From positions 17,337-81,336 of the forward strand of contig JAQGHQ010000496.1 of the NCBI GenBank assembly GCA_028288765.1: a stretch of DNA of 64,000 nt, in the 5' to 3' direction. The notes under the pieces were generated by a model. That model saw only the letters and a program-made list of their open reading frames with translations. It made no database searches and had not been told where the DNA came from. Positions 51,149 to 60,233 of the stretch are shown piece by piece; within the stretch, counting starts at the first letter, position 1, and each line of letters starts with the position of its first letter. Position numbers and translations under genes: made by a program. This DNA comes from Gemmataceae bacterium. GTDB taxonomy: Bacteria; Planctomycetota; Planctomycetia; Gemmatales; Gemmataceae.

Positions 51149-52216
51149 TTATTTCATGGCCACCGGCAGGGTGGACGTCTTCTCCCCGAGGACCTGTTCG
51201 AACACAATCGGGTACGTCTCGTCGAGCCGCGACAGCGGGAAGTAGGCGAGCAGCAGATGAACCTGACCCTGCCGCCCCAGCGCCTGTGCGGCAGGTGTCT
51301 GGAGGAGCCCCACCTGCGGCGTCGGCGGGGCCTGCGCCGCGATCCGCGGCAGGGTGTTGGGCGGGAGGTTGTGGCCGGTCTCGGCCCGGAGCCGCTCCAG
51401 GTGGCCGCGGCGGATCGTCGCCCGGTACCGGGCCACGTCGCCGCGGGACTCGGTCACCGCCAGCTTCCGCAGGTCCACCGCCCACCGGGCCTCGCGCAGG
51501 AACGTCTGCGCATCCACCGGCCCGGCGACGGCATGAATCACGGTCCCGTCCGCCAGACAGAAGTAGCTCGCCACGTTCCCGCCCTGCTTCTGCCCGTCCA
51601 CGATCTTGAACGTCCCGACCTTCTGGTGCGTCGCTTCGAAGTGTTCGGCCAGGTAGTCCCCGACTTCCTTGTCCGCGAGGGCGCCCGCACGGAGCGCCTG
51701 GGCGTTGTTTCAGGTGAACCCCGGGTCCTCGAAGTGCCCCGAGATGTGCAGGACGAAGAGCATCTTCTTCGCCTTCACGGCCTCCTCGGTCGCCTCGCCC
51801 GGGCCCTTGTGGAACCGGACCCTGGTGCCGAACGACTGGCACTTGTTCGGCTGCGGAAGCAGTTCGGTGTCCGGGAGCTTGAACTCCGGGGCCGGCGGCT
51901 TCACGGCGACCGCTTCCTCGGCCGGCATCGGGACAGGGACGACGACCGGGACCGTCACCGGGTCGGCCGCGCGGACCACGATCGCCCGCGGCGGGGGGAT
52001 TTCGTTGTCGGGCGGCGGGGGTGGGGGCACGAGCTGGGTGAGCTCAACCGGCGGCGGGCCCTGGGCGACGACCGTGGCGGGTTTCCGTGGGACCATCAGT
52101 CCGAACACGAATGCCCACAACGGGAACCCGACGGCCGCGACGAGCCGCCAGTCGATCACTTTCCACCATGAGCGGAGCTGTGGACGAACGATGGGTCGGG
52201 GGAGTGCGTGGGGCAT
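51149..52216 (-). CDS. Membrane-anchored thioredoxin-like protein, probable selenoprotein (in-frame TGA)
   Basis: 355 aa if the TGA at codon 169 (51710-51712) is read as selenocysteine. ATG 52216 has GGGAG 7 nt upstream. TM helix about 24-44 (WRLVAAVGFPLWAFVFGLMV), Pro-rich periplasmic linker about 60-110, then a thioredoxin-like domain: KKMLFVLHISGHFEDPGFT-U-NNAQALR, KVGTFKIVDGQKQGGNVASYFC. The 186 codons after TGA remain open and domain-like to AMK (51149). A hairpin follows the TGA (51680-51698). Relatives I recall carry Cys at this place. A plain nonsense mutation is the alternative. Confidence 0.78.
51680..51698 (-). promoter_or_regulatory. Candidate bacterial SECIS hairpin, thioredoxin-like gene
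   Basis: Reading from the TGA: a stem GGCGCTC/GGGCGCC (7 pairs incl. one G-U) with loop CGTGC, loop starting 18 nt after TGA. A G is at the second loop position. These fit the known bSECIS limits (about 16-37 nt, G in the first two loop bases). Confidence 0.6.
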
Positions 52217-52581
52217 GAGCCAGCTCCCGGGTGAGATTAGCGGGCGTGACAGACCACCGGCACAACGGGTATACCGTCCGTTTCGTTGGACGTGCTCCAG
52301 ATTTTGGACGCGAGCCAAGAGCCGGGCTTGCGCCGGAGGCTCGCTGTGCGGTGGATTGAGGTCGAACAGCTGTTCGTAGGCGGGTCTTTCTGCGGGAACT
52401 AGGCGGGAACTCATTGCGATCGGGTGGGTCGCTTCGGTGGGCCGCCCATCATCACCCACACCGGCTATCCGGAGGGAGGGGGCGATTGCCCGGCAAATGA
52501 GGATGGGGTATTCTCAATCGTGGTCCACTGGTTCAAGCCTTTTTCCACCGGCAGCGCGTCAGCCGTAGAAGACGCACGCAG
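52217..52581. other. 365-bp gap between divergent genes
   Basis: No gene recognised. Frames here extend the upstream thioredoxin-like frame to ATG 52459, but without ribosome site or domain. It must contain the divergent promoters of that gene and of the bS21 gene. Confidence 0.5.
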
Positions 52582-52851
52582 ATGGGTGTTCGGATCGTGG
52601 TGGCGGACGGGGAGCCGATCGGAGTAGCCCTCCGGCGATTCAAAGTGCATCTGGAGCGACAGGGCGTGGCCCGGGAGCAGAGATGGCGGGCATATTTCGT
52701 CGACCCCACCCAGACCCGTCGCGCGAAACGCTTTCAGAAGCGGTTTAAGGCCCGGCGGGCGACTATCCAGGCGCAGGAGGCGGGCAAACAGCCGATCGCC
52801 TCGCTGGCCGAGGCGACGGCGGAGTTCTGGCGACGGACTGGGAAGCCGTAA
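52582..52851 (+). CDS. rpsU: Ribosomal protein bS21 homologue, C-terminally extended
   Basis: 89 aa. The core VRIVVADGEPIGVALRRFKVHLERQGVAREQR then TRRAKRFQKRFKARR matches bS21: short acidic strand, ALRRFKR helix and basic C-terminal helix. E. coli S21 is about 70 aa; here about 20 residues (QAQEAGKQPIASLAEATAEFWRR) follow. Part of the 30S subunit platform, near the anti-Shine-Dalgarno. Start has only a weak ribosome site. Confidence 0.75.
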   Translation: MGVRIVVADGEPIGVALRRFKVHLERQGVAREQRWRAYFVDPTQTRRAKRFQKRFKARRATIQAQEAGKQPIASLAEATAEFWRRTGKP

Positions 52852-52931
52852 GTTCGCACATCGCCTCGTTGAAATCTCGGTGGCTCTACTTTCTCCCTCT
52901 CCACGCCGTGTGGGGGAGATGACCACGCCGC

Positions 52932-53669
52932 TCACACCCCCCGGGTCTCCGGGGGCCAGATGTACTTGTGCATCTGGAGCTGAACCCGGACGCGGTGCAG
53001 GCGGGAGGCGAGCAGCCAATCCACCAGCTGGACCGGCGTTACCCCGCCGAACGCCGCACTCACGAGACAGGTGAACCGCTCGTCGAGCCGGTGGTCGCGG
53101 ATCGCGGCCGCAGCCCAGTCCCAGTCGCGGCGGGACGCGATCACGAACTTGATCTGGTCGGTCGGCTTCAGGGCGTCGAGGTTCGCCCACCGGTTGCGGT
53201 GGCTCTCCCCGCTGTCCGGGCACTTCAGGTCCATGATGACGTGGACCCGGTGGTCCACCGGGCCGACGTCGTGCGCCCCGCTGGTTTCGAGCAGCACCGT
53301 CGTCCCGGCGTCGCACAGCTCGGTCATCAGGGGGACCACGTCGGGCTGAAGGAGCGGCTCGCCGCCGGTGAGCTCCACGAGCGGACACCCGAACGCGAGG
53401 GCCGCTTCGAGCACCGCCGCCCGCGTCACCCGCCGGCCCTGGGTGAAGGCGTGCGGGGTGTCGCACCAGTCACACCGGAGGTCGCACACCGCGGTGCGGA
53501 CGAACACGCACGGGAGCCCGGCGAAGGTCGATTCGCCCTGGATGCTCTGGTAGATCTCGTGGATCAGCAGTTCGCCGGGCTCCAGGCCGCGCAGCGGGGC
53601 CACGCGGTGGACGGCTTCCGGCGGGACGGTTTCCAGCGGGGTCGGCCTCAACTCGTTCATACATCCCAT
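52932..53669 (-). CDS. queE: 7-carboxy-7-deazaguanine synthase (radical SAM)
   Basis: 245 aa. Radical SAM enzyme that makes 7-carboxy-7-deazaguanine, the third step to preQ0 and queuosine. Opening IHEIYQSIQGESTFAGLPCVFVRT and 4Fe-4S motif CDLRCDWCDT, then VELTGGEPLLQPDV and MDLKCPDSGE. Two starts are possible, 53669 and 53660; neither has a strong Shine-Dalgarno. No other queuosine gene is in the window. Confidence 0.93.
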   Translation of the reverse strand: MGCMNELRPTPLETVPPEAVHRVAPLRGLEPGELLIHEIYQSIQGESTFAGLPCVFVRTAVCDLRCDWCDTPHAFTQGRRVTRAAVLEAALAFGCPLVELTGGEPLLQPDVVPLMTELCDAGTTVLLETSGAHDVGPVDHRVHVIMDLKCPDSGESHRNRWANLDALKPTDQIKFVIASRRDWDWAAAAIRDHRLDERFTCLVSAAFGGVTPVQLVDWLLASRLHRVRVQLQMHKYIWPPETRGV

Positions 53670-53810
53670 GATAGCGGACGGCCGGGAAAACCTCTTGTCC
53701 GGTCTCGTGCGGGGGGCTATAGCCGCGGGTCACTCCGTTAGCACGATCGGGAAACCTCTCCCCTGGCCGCCCTTTGCGGCGAGGAGGCCGAGTTCCTGGG
53801 AGGGCACATC

Positions 53811-54791
53811 ATGCGGGCGTTCGTCATTTCCGTCGGGGCGACGGGTCTCGCCACGGTCGTCGGGCTGGGGGTTTCGGCCGCCCAGCTCCCTCCGATCCCG
53901 GCACCCCCGGCAGCCGACACCCCGGCCAAACCGGCCGCCCCGGTCGTCGTCGCCACGGTCAACGGCGAGGCCGTCCATCTCGACCGGGTGGACGCGCTCA
54001 TCAAGGACAAGTTCACCGCCGTCCCGCTCACCGCCTCCCAGTTGCGCCAGCTCCGCACCGAGGTCGCCGGCGACGTGGTCGACGAGATCCTGCTCCGGCA
54101 GTTCCTCGCCAAGTACGGGCCGAAGGTCGAGCCCGCGGAGGTCGACCAGCAGGTCAAGGCGTTCGCCGAGAGCCTGGTCAAGCAGGGGAAGACGTTCGCC
54201 GGCTTCCTGAAGGAGACGAACCAGACCGAGACCTCGGTCCGCGAGACGTGGGCGACCACGTACCAGCTGCTCGGCTACGTCCGGCAGCACGTCACCGACG
54301 CCCAGCTGAGACAATACTACGCGGCGAACAAGGACCACTTCGACGGGGTCGAGGTGAAGGCGAGCCACATCGTGGTCCGGGTCGGGCCGAACACGCCGGC
54401 GGCGGACCGGACGGCGGCGAGAGAAAAGCTCCGGGCGGTGCGGGTCGAGATCGCCGCCGGGAAGCTCGATTTCGCCGCCGCCGCGAAGAAGTATTCGCAG
54501 TGCCCGAGCGCCCCGGACGGCGGCGACCTCGGCTTCGTCCCGCGGCGGGGTGGCCTCATGGACGAGGCGTTCTGCAAGGCCGCGTTCGCGCTGAAGGTCG
54601 GGGAACTGAGCGACATCGTGGAGACCGACTACGGGACCCACCTAATTAAGGTGACCGACCGCAAGCCCGGCACCCCGTCCGCGTTCGAGAAGTGCGTCGA
54701 GGACGTGCGGGAGACGTTCGCCGAAGACTTCCGGACCGAACTGATCGCCAAACTCCGCAAGCAGGCCGGGGTCCGGATCAGCGTGCCGTGA
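53811..54791 (+). CDS. Secreted parvulin-type peptidyl-prolyl isomerase (SurA/PrsA-like)
   Basis: 326 aa. Signal peptide (about 1-24), a SurA-N-like helical chaperone region about 48-170, and a parvulin rotamase domain about 180-280 with family phrases VKASHIVVRVGPNTPAADRTAA, KKYSQCPSAPDGGDLGFVPRRGGLMDEAF and YGTHLIKVTDR. It isomerises X-Pro bonds and aids folding of exported proteins, fitting the many exported proteins here. Confidence 0.92.
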   Translation: MRAFVISVGATGLATVVGLGVSAAQLPPIPAPPAADTPAKPAAPVVVATVNGEAVHLDRVDALIKDKFTAVPLTASQLRQLRTEVAGDVVDEILLRQFLAKYGPKVEPAEVDQQVKAFAESLVKQGKTFAGFLKETNQTETSVRETWATTYQLLGYVRQHVTDAQLRQYYAANKDHFDGVEVKASHIVVRVGPNTPAADRTAAREKLRAVRVEIAAGKLDFAAAAKKYSQCPSAPDGGDLGFVPRRGGLMDEAFCKAAFALKVGELSDIVETDYGTHLIKVTDRKPGTPSAFEKCVEDVRETFAEDFRTELIAKLRKQAGVRISVP

Positions 54792-54934
54792 GGGCCCGCC
54801 GGCGGCCCGTCCGGCCGGGACGGCGATAGTATACAAAACCCCACAAACCCGGGCTTGTGCTTTTTTTCACTTGCCCCGCATGCCGATACCCTGGATACTT
54901 TCCACACCCCCTAGATTGGCCCCGGACAGAAGTG

Positions 54935-55699
54935 ATGCCGGCGAACCTTTTCGACCTGACCGGTCGCGTTGCCCTCGTTACCGGCGGGAACAAGGGCCTG
55001 GGCAAGGCCATGGCCCGCGGGCTCGCGGAGGCCGGGGCGGACGTGATCGTCGCCAGCCGGCATGAGGACGAGCTGAAGGCCGCCCTCGGCGAGATTCTCG
55101 CCGGCACCGGCCGCACCGGGGCGTACGTCGTCGCCGACGTGTCGAGTCGAGAAGACGTGAATAAATTGGCCCGGGAAGCTGTCGAGAAAATGGGGCGGGT
55201 CGACATCCTGGTGAACAACGCCGGGATGAACGCCCCGCAGGCGATCGACGAGATTACCGACGAGACCTGGGACCGGGTGGTTCAGGTCAACCTGACCGCG
55301 GCGATGGCCTTGACCCGGGAACTCGTCCCGCCGATGAAGGACCGGCGGTGGGGCCGGGTGGTCCATATTTCGTCGATCATGAGCCAGGTATCCAAGGAGA
55401 AGCGGAACGTCTACTCGGCGACGAAGGCGGCCCTGAACGGGCTGGCGCGGGCGAGTGCCCTGGACCTCGGCCCGTACAACGTGACCGTGAACTGCCTCGC
55501 GCCCGGCCCGTTCCTGACCGACATGCCGATGTCGGTCCTGTCGGACGCGGAGAAGCGGGCGTTCGCCGACCGGACCGCCCTCGGGCGGTGGGCCCAGCCG
55601 CGGGAACTGGTCGGCCCGGTGTTGATGCTGTGCAGCGAGGCCGGGAGTTACGTCACCGGCCAGGTTCTTGTCGTCGACGGGGGGTACACGGCCAGGTGA
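54935..55699 (+). CDS. SDR-family oxidoreductase
   Basis: 254 aa from ATG 54935. Classical short-chain dehydrogenase: TGGNKGLGKAMA (NAD(P) binding), LVNNAGM, catalytic Ser in HISSIMSQVS and Y-x3-K in YSATKAALN, C-terminal VTGQVLVVDGGYTAR. Resembles gluconate 5-dehydrogenase and FabG relatives. An in-frame ATG at 54857 adds a Cys-containing leader with no support. Substrate unknown. Confidence 0.92.
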   Translation: MPANLFDLTGRVALVTGGNKGLGKAMARGLAEAGADVIVASRHEDELKAALGEILAGTGRTGAYVVADVSSREDVNKLAREAVEKMGRVDILVNNAGMNAPQAIDEITDETWDRVVQVNLTAAMALTRELVPPMKDRRWGRVVHISSIMSQVSKEKRNVYSATKAALNGLARASALDLGPYNVTVNCLAPGPFLTDMPMSVLSDAEKRAFADRTALGRWAQPRELVGPVLMLCSEAGSYVTGQVLVVDGGYTAR

Positions 55700-55892
55700 A
55701 CCCGACACCGGCCGCCGTGATCCTGCCAACGCCCGGCGCGCGGCCGAGGCGCCGGGCCGGTTCTGGGACGAGAGTTACGACGCGTCGACTTGATCGCCCA
55801 GCCCGCCTGCCGGTACGATAGGATGGTGGGATTCGCTTCCGGTCGTATTCTCCCGATGACCGGGGGCGTTGACCCCGACGGAAGGTGATGCC

Positions 55893-56318
55893 ATGAGCAC
55901 CTGTCCCTGCCCGGTGGCCGCGAAAAAGAGCGTTTACCGCGAGTGCGCCCAGGAAATGGCGCGGCATAAGTGGATCGAGAGCCAGAAGGCCGGGTACGAC
56001 CTCGGCGAGGCCGCCATCCGGCAGTGGGTTCAGGAACACTGGACCGGGTACCTTCGGGCCAGGTGGGTCGAACATCTCCAGGGAAGGTGCTTCTGGATCG
56101 AACTCGACCACGGCGACTTTGGCATCCTCCAGCACGAATTCCAGTCCCAATCCCAGCTCCTCGACACGATCCTCAACCAACTCAAGGCCGGCAAAGAAAA
56201 CCTCGACGTTCTCGACTGGGCCCACTGCTGCGACATCCCGATCAATCCCGTCCTCGAAATCCTCGAAGCCCTCGACGTCAACAGTAGCCGCCTGGTCCAC
56301 CGGTTCGACCCGGAGTGA
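55893..56318 (+). CDS. Conserved-looking cytoplasmic protein of unknown function
   Basis: 141 aa from ATG 55893 (GGAAGGTG upstream). No signal or TM segment. Aromatic-rich N-terminal half (HKWIESQKAGYDLGEAAIRQWVQEHWTGYLRARWVEHLQG, then FWIELDHGDFGILQ) and a helical C-terminus. Several Cys (CPCP, CCDI). I do not recognise a family. Composition is unlike the neighbouring repeats, which supports coding. Confidence 0.65.
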   Translation: MSTCPCPVAAKKSVYRECAQEMARHKWIESQKAGYDLGEAAIRQWVQEHWTGYLRARWVEHLQGRCFWIELDHGDFGILQHEFQSQSQLLDTILNQLKAGKENLDVLDWAHCCDIPINPVLEILEALDVNSSRLVHRFDPE

Positions 56319-56373
56319 GACCCGTTATTTGCACGTCCGAACAGGGGCCAGACGGCCCCGAGGGGTCATCTGC

Positions 56374-56524
56374 TCGTGGCACAGGTCTCCAGACCTGTGC
56401 AGGCACACAGGCCCGAAGACCTGAACTTTGAGAGAAGAAGCCCGGGCGAGCTGCTACACCATTCTCCCGCTGGCATCGGTCCCCGATGGGGGTGCCTGCA
56501 CAGGTCTGGAGACCTGTGCCACGA
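56374..56524. repeat. 151-bp element with perfect 33-bp inverted ends
   Basis: 56374-56406 and 56492-56524 are exact reverse complements; each arm holds its own palindrome CACAGGTCTCCAGACCTGTG. The 85-nt centre shows no ORF. It occupies the 345-bp gap 56319-56663, the remainder of which holds no recognisable feature. Confidence 0.85.
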
Positions 56525-56663
56525 GGGGAAAGTGGTCTGGAAATCATGTGCCACGAGGGAATCGCCATCCCGCTTGCGGGTCCAATTCGATTCCAGGGCT
56601 CGTCCAAAACGAAAACGGGGGGCCGGAGCCCCCCGCTCGTACCGTCCGTGTTGCCTCCCGCGG

Positions 56664-57398
56664 TCAGTCGCGGAAATCGTTGTGGCAGTTGCTGCAGCTG
56701 GCGTCGAGCTTCTTGAGGAGGATCAGGAGCTTCTTCTGGTCGGCCTTGTCTCCCTTGGCCGCCTCGTCGGTCAGGTCCTTGCTGGTCGCGCCCATGTCCT
56801 TCGCCCACCGCTCCCAATTCGTGGTCGTCTTGTCGTTCGTTTTCGCCTTGTCGTTCGGCAGTTTGAGGGTGTATTCGGCCAGGGCGGCGGTGCGGGCCCC
56901 GATCAGTTCCGCGTCCTTCGGGTCGAGCTTCCCGGCCCCCTTGGTGCCGTCCTTGATGTCCTTCTCGATGTTCAACCCGCCGGACCGGGCCGGGCGGAAC
57001 GGGGACATGACGTCCTCGAGGTCGAACTTCCCGTCCAGGCCCTTCAGGGCGGCCGGGTCGGCCGCCGGGGAGGCGAGCCCCTTCGCCGCGTCGGCGGCAC
57101 CCTTGTAGTCCTTTTTGTCGAGCGCGATCAGCACCTTCGCGGCCTGGCCCTTGGTGGCGTCGTCGCCGTAGACGGCGAGGGTCAGGGCGAGGGCCTTGGC
57201 GGTGCGGGCCTTCCCCCGGCCTTTCGCGGGGTCGGCGGCGATGTCGTCGATCTTATCCTTGAGCGCGGCGGTATCGGCCGCGACCGCCTTCTTGGTCGAG
57301 TCTTTCGGGAGGTCCGGGGCGGCGGTGGCGGCGGCCAGGAAGCAGAACCCGGCGAGCAGGGCAGTCCCGCCGGCGGGCAGTCGGAGCTTGGCGGTCAC
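56664..57398 (-). CDS. Secreted c-type cytochrome, C-terminal haem motif
   Basis: 244 aa from GTG 57398 (AGGAG 7 nt upstream). Signal peptide (about 1-27), then a mostly helical protein with a single haem site CSNCH nine residues from the C-terminus, the position seen in cytochromes c' and related four-helix haem proteins. The remainder is Lys/Ala/Asp-rich. Probably periplasmic and electron- or ligand-binding. Confidence 0.8.
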   Translation of the reverse strand: MTAKLRLPAGGTALLAGFCFLAAATAAPDLPKDSTKKAVAADTAALKDKIDDIAADPAKGRGKARTAKALALTLAVYGDDATKGQAAKVLIALDKKDYKGAADAAKGLASPAADPAALKGLDGKFDLEDVMSPFRPARSGGLNIEKDIKDGTKGAGKLDPKDAELIGARTAALAEYTLKLPNDKAKTNDKTTTNWERWAKDMGATSKDLTDEAAKGDKADQKKLLILLKKLDASCSNCHNDFRD

Positions 57399-57562
57399 GA
57401 ACGTCTCCTTGGGTAGGATCGGGGGTGTCCGAGGCGGTGGGGTGCGGACGGGCCGACGCAACGTCCTCACCGGCACACTTGCCGGCCTTCCGCGGCCTCG
57501 CCGGGCTATTATTGCAACCGACCGGGGGAGGGGCCAGTTGCCGGTCGGGTGGGCCCGGCCGG

Positions 57563-57877
57563 TCAAAACTCCAGCGGCCCGGGCCACGCGGTCGGGACGA
57601 CGAAAATCTTCCCGTCCCCGATCCGGCCGGTGCGGGCGGCCCGGGGCACCTTGTCGGCCAGCTCTTCGGCCTGCTCGTCGGTCACCCAGACGGTAATCTC
57701 GACTTTCGGTAGATATGCGGTGCTGTATTCCGACCCACGGTAGCGGTCCAAATACCCCTTCTGCCGACCGTACCCCTTCGCCTCCCGGACGGCGCACGCG
57801 GTCACCCCCATCCCGGCGACCACGCGCAAAACGGCCTCCGCGCGGAACGGCTTCACCACGATCGTGAGTTGCTTCAT
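57563..57877 (-). CDS. PII-family nitrogen regulator
   Basis: 104 aa. KQLTIVVKPFRAEAV opening, GYGRQKGYLDRYRGSEYSTAYLPKVEI T-loop region with Tyr at the usual uridylylation position, and ARTGRIGDGKIFVVP, the C-terminal PII motif. Senses 2-oxoglutarate and ATP/ADP. It is not next to amtB or glnA, so GlnB or GlnK cannot be decided. About 80 nt downstream of fabG on the same strand. Confidence 0.93.
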   Translation of the reverse strand: MKQLTIVVKPFRAEAVLRVVAGMGVTACAVREAKGYGRQKGYLDRYRGSEYSTAYLPKVEITVWVTDEQAEELADKVPRAARTGRIGDGKIFVVPTAWPGPLEF

Positions 57878-57957
57878 CGCGCCCGCCCCGGATGATGCGG
57901 CCGGCGGAAGCGGCGGCTTTCATTCCGAATTCCGCGTTCCGCATTCCGCATTTTCTC

Positions 57958-58710
57958 TCACACCCACCCGCCGGTGACGGGCAGCACCTGCCCGCTGATG
58001 TAGCTGCTTTCCTCGGTCGCGAGGAACAGCACGGCGTTGGCCACGTCCTCCGGCCGGCCGAGCCGGCCGGCGGGGATCTGCTTCAGGTACTCGACCATGA
58101 CCTCCGGCTTCACCTCGCCGAGCATCGGGGTCTGGATCACCCCGGGGGCGACGGCGTTCACCGTGATCTGCCGGCGGGCCAGCTCCTTCGCGAGCACGCG
58201 GGTCATCCCGATCACCCCGGCCTTCGCCGCCGCGTAGTTCGACTGCCCGTGGAACCCGACCAGCCCCGCCACCGACGCGATGTTCACGATCCGCCCGCCG
58301 TCCCGCAGGATCTCCGTCCCGTACTTGCAGCAGTGGAACACGCCGTCGAGGTTGGTTTGGAGGACCGCGTGCCACTCGTCGAGGGTCATCTTCTTCAGGG
58401 TCCGGTCGCGGATGATCCCGGCGTTGTTCACCAGCACGTCGAGCCCGCCGTACTTCTCCTTCACCTGCCGCATGACCGTCTCGACCTGCCCGGCGTCGCG
58501 GACGTCGGCGGCGACGGTCAGGACGGTCGGGGCCGGGAGGGAGCCGGCCAGCTCCGCCGCGTCGGCCAGGTTCGCCCCGGCCGGGTCGTCCCAGTAGTGC
58601 AGCACGCAGGTCGCGCCGGCCTCGGCGAACTTGGTCAGGACCGCGGCCCCGATCCCCCGGGAGCTGCCGGTCACCAGCACCACCTTGCCGGAAAAGTCGA
58701 AGCGGATCAT
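57958..58710 (-). CDS. fabG: 3-oxoacyl-ACP reductase-type SDR
   Basis: 250 aa. TGSSRGIGAAV nucleotide-binding motif, LVNNAGI, NIASVAGLVGFHGQSNYAAAKAGVIG with catalytic Ser, Tyr and Lys, and GQVLPVTGGWV at the end, all close to FabG. Fatty acid synthesis role is likely but other SDRs (acetoacetyl-CoA reductase) look alike. The start and end are flanked by GGAATGCGGAATG repeats. Confidence 0.85.
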   Translation of the reverse strand: MIRFDFSGKVVLVTGSSRGIGAAVLTKFAEAGATCVLHYWDDPAGANLADAAELAGSLPAPTVLTVAADVRDAGQVETVMRQVKEKYGGLDVLVNNAGIIRDRTLKKMTLDEWHAVLQTNLDGVFHCCKYGTEILRDGGRIVNIASVAGLVGFHGQSNYAAAKAGVIGMTRVLAKELARRQITVNAVAPGVIQTPMLGEVKPEVMVEYLKQIPAGRLGRPEDVANAVLFLATEESSYISGQVLPVTGGWV

Positions 58711-58716
58711 GGTTGA

Positions 58717-58842
58717 AATGCGGAATGCGGAATGGGGAATGGGGAATGGGGAATTACAATACAAAACGGTGGCGCGGTGAACCGCCCCGAGTAGTTGTAC
58801 TCTGCGTCTCTTGATTCCGCATACCGAATTCCGCATTCCGCC
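58717..58842. repeat. GGAATGCGGAATGGGGAAT word repeats
   Basis: Direct words GCGGAATG and GGGGAATG at 58717-58757 and inverted words (ATTCCGCATACCGAATTCCG) at 58814-58842. Related copies lie at 57915-57955 and 28402-28420. The right block ends directly at the ATG of the metallophosphoesterase gene. Confidence 0.8.
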
Positions 58843-59742
58843 ATGGTTCGGCTGGCGCACTTCAGCGACGTCCACCTCACCTCCCGGCGGCTCGGGTGGC
58901 GGGTCCGGGACGTGTTCGGGAAGCGGGCGTCCGGGTGGGTGAACGTGGCCCTGCTCGGCCGCGGGCACCGGTTCCGGCACGCGAACGCGGTGGTCGACGC
59001 GCTCCTGCGGGAGTTCCACGCGCGGCCGTTCGACCACCTGGTCTTCTCCGGCGACGCGACCACGATGGCGTTCGAGAACGAGATGACCGAGGCGGCCCGC
59101 CGGCTCGGGGTGTGGGACCCGACCCTCCCGCCGTGTACCGCGGTCCCCGGGAACCACGACCTGTACACGTACGGGGCGGTCCGCCGGCGGGTGTTCGAGT
59201 TCACCTTCTCGGCCTGGCAACAGGGCGAGCGGGTCGATCTCGAACACACCTACCCGTTCGCCCGGAAGGTCGGGCACGTCTGGCTGATCGCGGTGAACTC
59301 GGCGACCGCGAACCTGTTCCCATGGGACGCGACCGGGAAGGTCGGGGACGCGCAGCTCGGGCGGCTTCGGAAGCTGACCGCGACCCTCGACCCCGGCCCG
59401 CGGGTCGTGGTCAGCCACTACCCGCTGCTCACGCGGTCCCGCAAACCCGAGGCCCGGTGGCACCGGCTGAGGGACTGGAAACGTGTCCGCGACGTGGCGG
59501 CCGAGTGCGGGGTGAGCCTGTGGCTGCACGGGCACAAGCACGCCTGGTACGTCCTGCCGGCGGGGGCGCACCAGCCGTTCCACTCGGTGAACGTCGGGAG
59601 CTCCGCCCAGACGAAGCTTTGGGGCTACCACGAGTACACGATCGAGGACTGGACGCTCACCGGGCTGCGGCGCGTTTTCGACCCGGAGACGAGACGGTTC
59701 CAGGACCAGGAGACGTTCGAACTGGAACTGGGAAGAACCTGA
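58843..59742 (+). CDS. Calcineurin-like metallophosphoesterase
   Basis: 299 aa from ATG 58843. All five metal motifs: FSDVH, SGDAT, PGNHD, SHYP and HGHKH. A cytoplasmic di-metal phosphoesterase, probably UDP-2,3-diacylglucosamine or cyclic-nucleotide phosphodiesterase-like. There is no ribosome site, because a repeat reaches to the start codon. Confidence 0.9.
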   Translation: MVRLAHFSDVHLTSRRLGWRVRDVFGKRASGWVNVALLGRGHRFRHANAVVDALLREFHARPFDHLVFSGDATTMAFENEMTEAARRLGVWDPTLPPCTAVPGNHDLYTYGAVRRRVFEFTFSAWQQGERVDLEHTYPFARKVGHVWLIAVNSATANLFPWDATGKVGDAQLGRLRKLTATLDPGPRVVVSHYPLLTRSRKPEARWHRLRDWKRVRDVAAECGVSLWLHGHKHAWYVLPAGAHQPFHSVNVGSSAQTKLWGYHEYTIEDWTLTGLRRVFDPETRRFQDQETFELELGRT

Positions 59743-59780
59743 CCCAGAGCCTAATCGATGAGGCAAGGGAGAGCCGGAAG

Positions 59781-59866
59781 AACCTAACCCCCCAACCCCC
59801 TTCCCTGGAAAGGAAGGGGGAGCCAGAATCGGAGTTTTACTCCCCTTCCCATCCAGGGGAGGGGTT
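59781..59866. repeat. CCCCCCAACCCC-family dispersed repeat, copy 3
   Basis: ACCTAACCCCCCAACCCCC, CTTCCCTGGAAAGGAAGGGGG, a spacer and CTCCCCTTCCCATCCAGGGGAGGGG. Inverse orientation relative to 35851-35946. Confidence 0.8.
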
Positions 59867-60030
59867 GTGGACTCACAACCCTCCTTGTCTCCCGCCCCTC
59901 GGCGGGTTACAACCTCTTCCAACCGATCCGGGTGCAGGTTTAGCTCGCTGCTCGTCAGCAGGGCGATGTTGCGTCGCCCGAGCGCATGGCTTGCCGTGCA
60001 TCCCGGCGAAGGCTGTTCCAGGACCGCTAT

Positions 60031-60115
60031 CGGGGATAACCCCCCGGGTGTGCCGGTGGCCTGGCGCAACCCCGCCGGACGTGGTTCCACCGGCACACCC
60101 GGGGGGTTATCCCCG
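60031..60115. repeat. Perfect 29-bp inverted repeat
   Basis: 60031-60059 and 60087-60115 are exact reverse complements (core CCCCCCGGGTGTGCCGGTGG). A further palindrome CCCCGGGACGACCGTCCCGGGG lies at 60182-60203, just before the ArsC-like gene. These and the copy at 59781 account for the 491-bp gap 59743-60233. Confidence 0.8.
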
Positions 60116-60233
60116 GCGGTCCCGTGAGCCTTCGGCGTCCCAGGTCGGGTAGTAGACCGCCCGGATCGGCCACCAGCAACGCCCCGGGACGACCGTCCCG
60201 GGGTGTTCTGTTTCCCCCGCGAGGAGTTTCGCA

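Noticed and set aside
52217..52459. N-terminal extension of the thioredoxin-like protein to ATG 52459
   Set aside because: ATG 52216 has a good ribosome site and starts just before the membrane helix; the extension has no domain.
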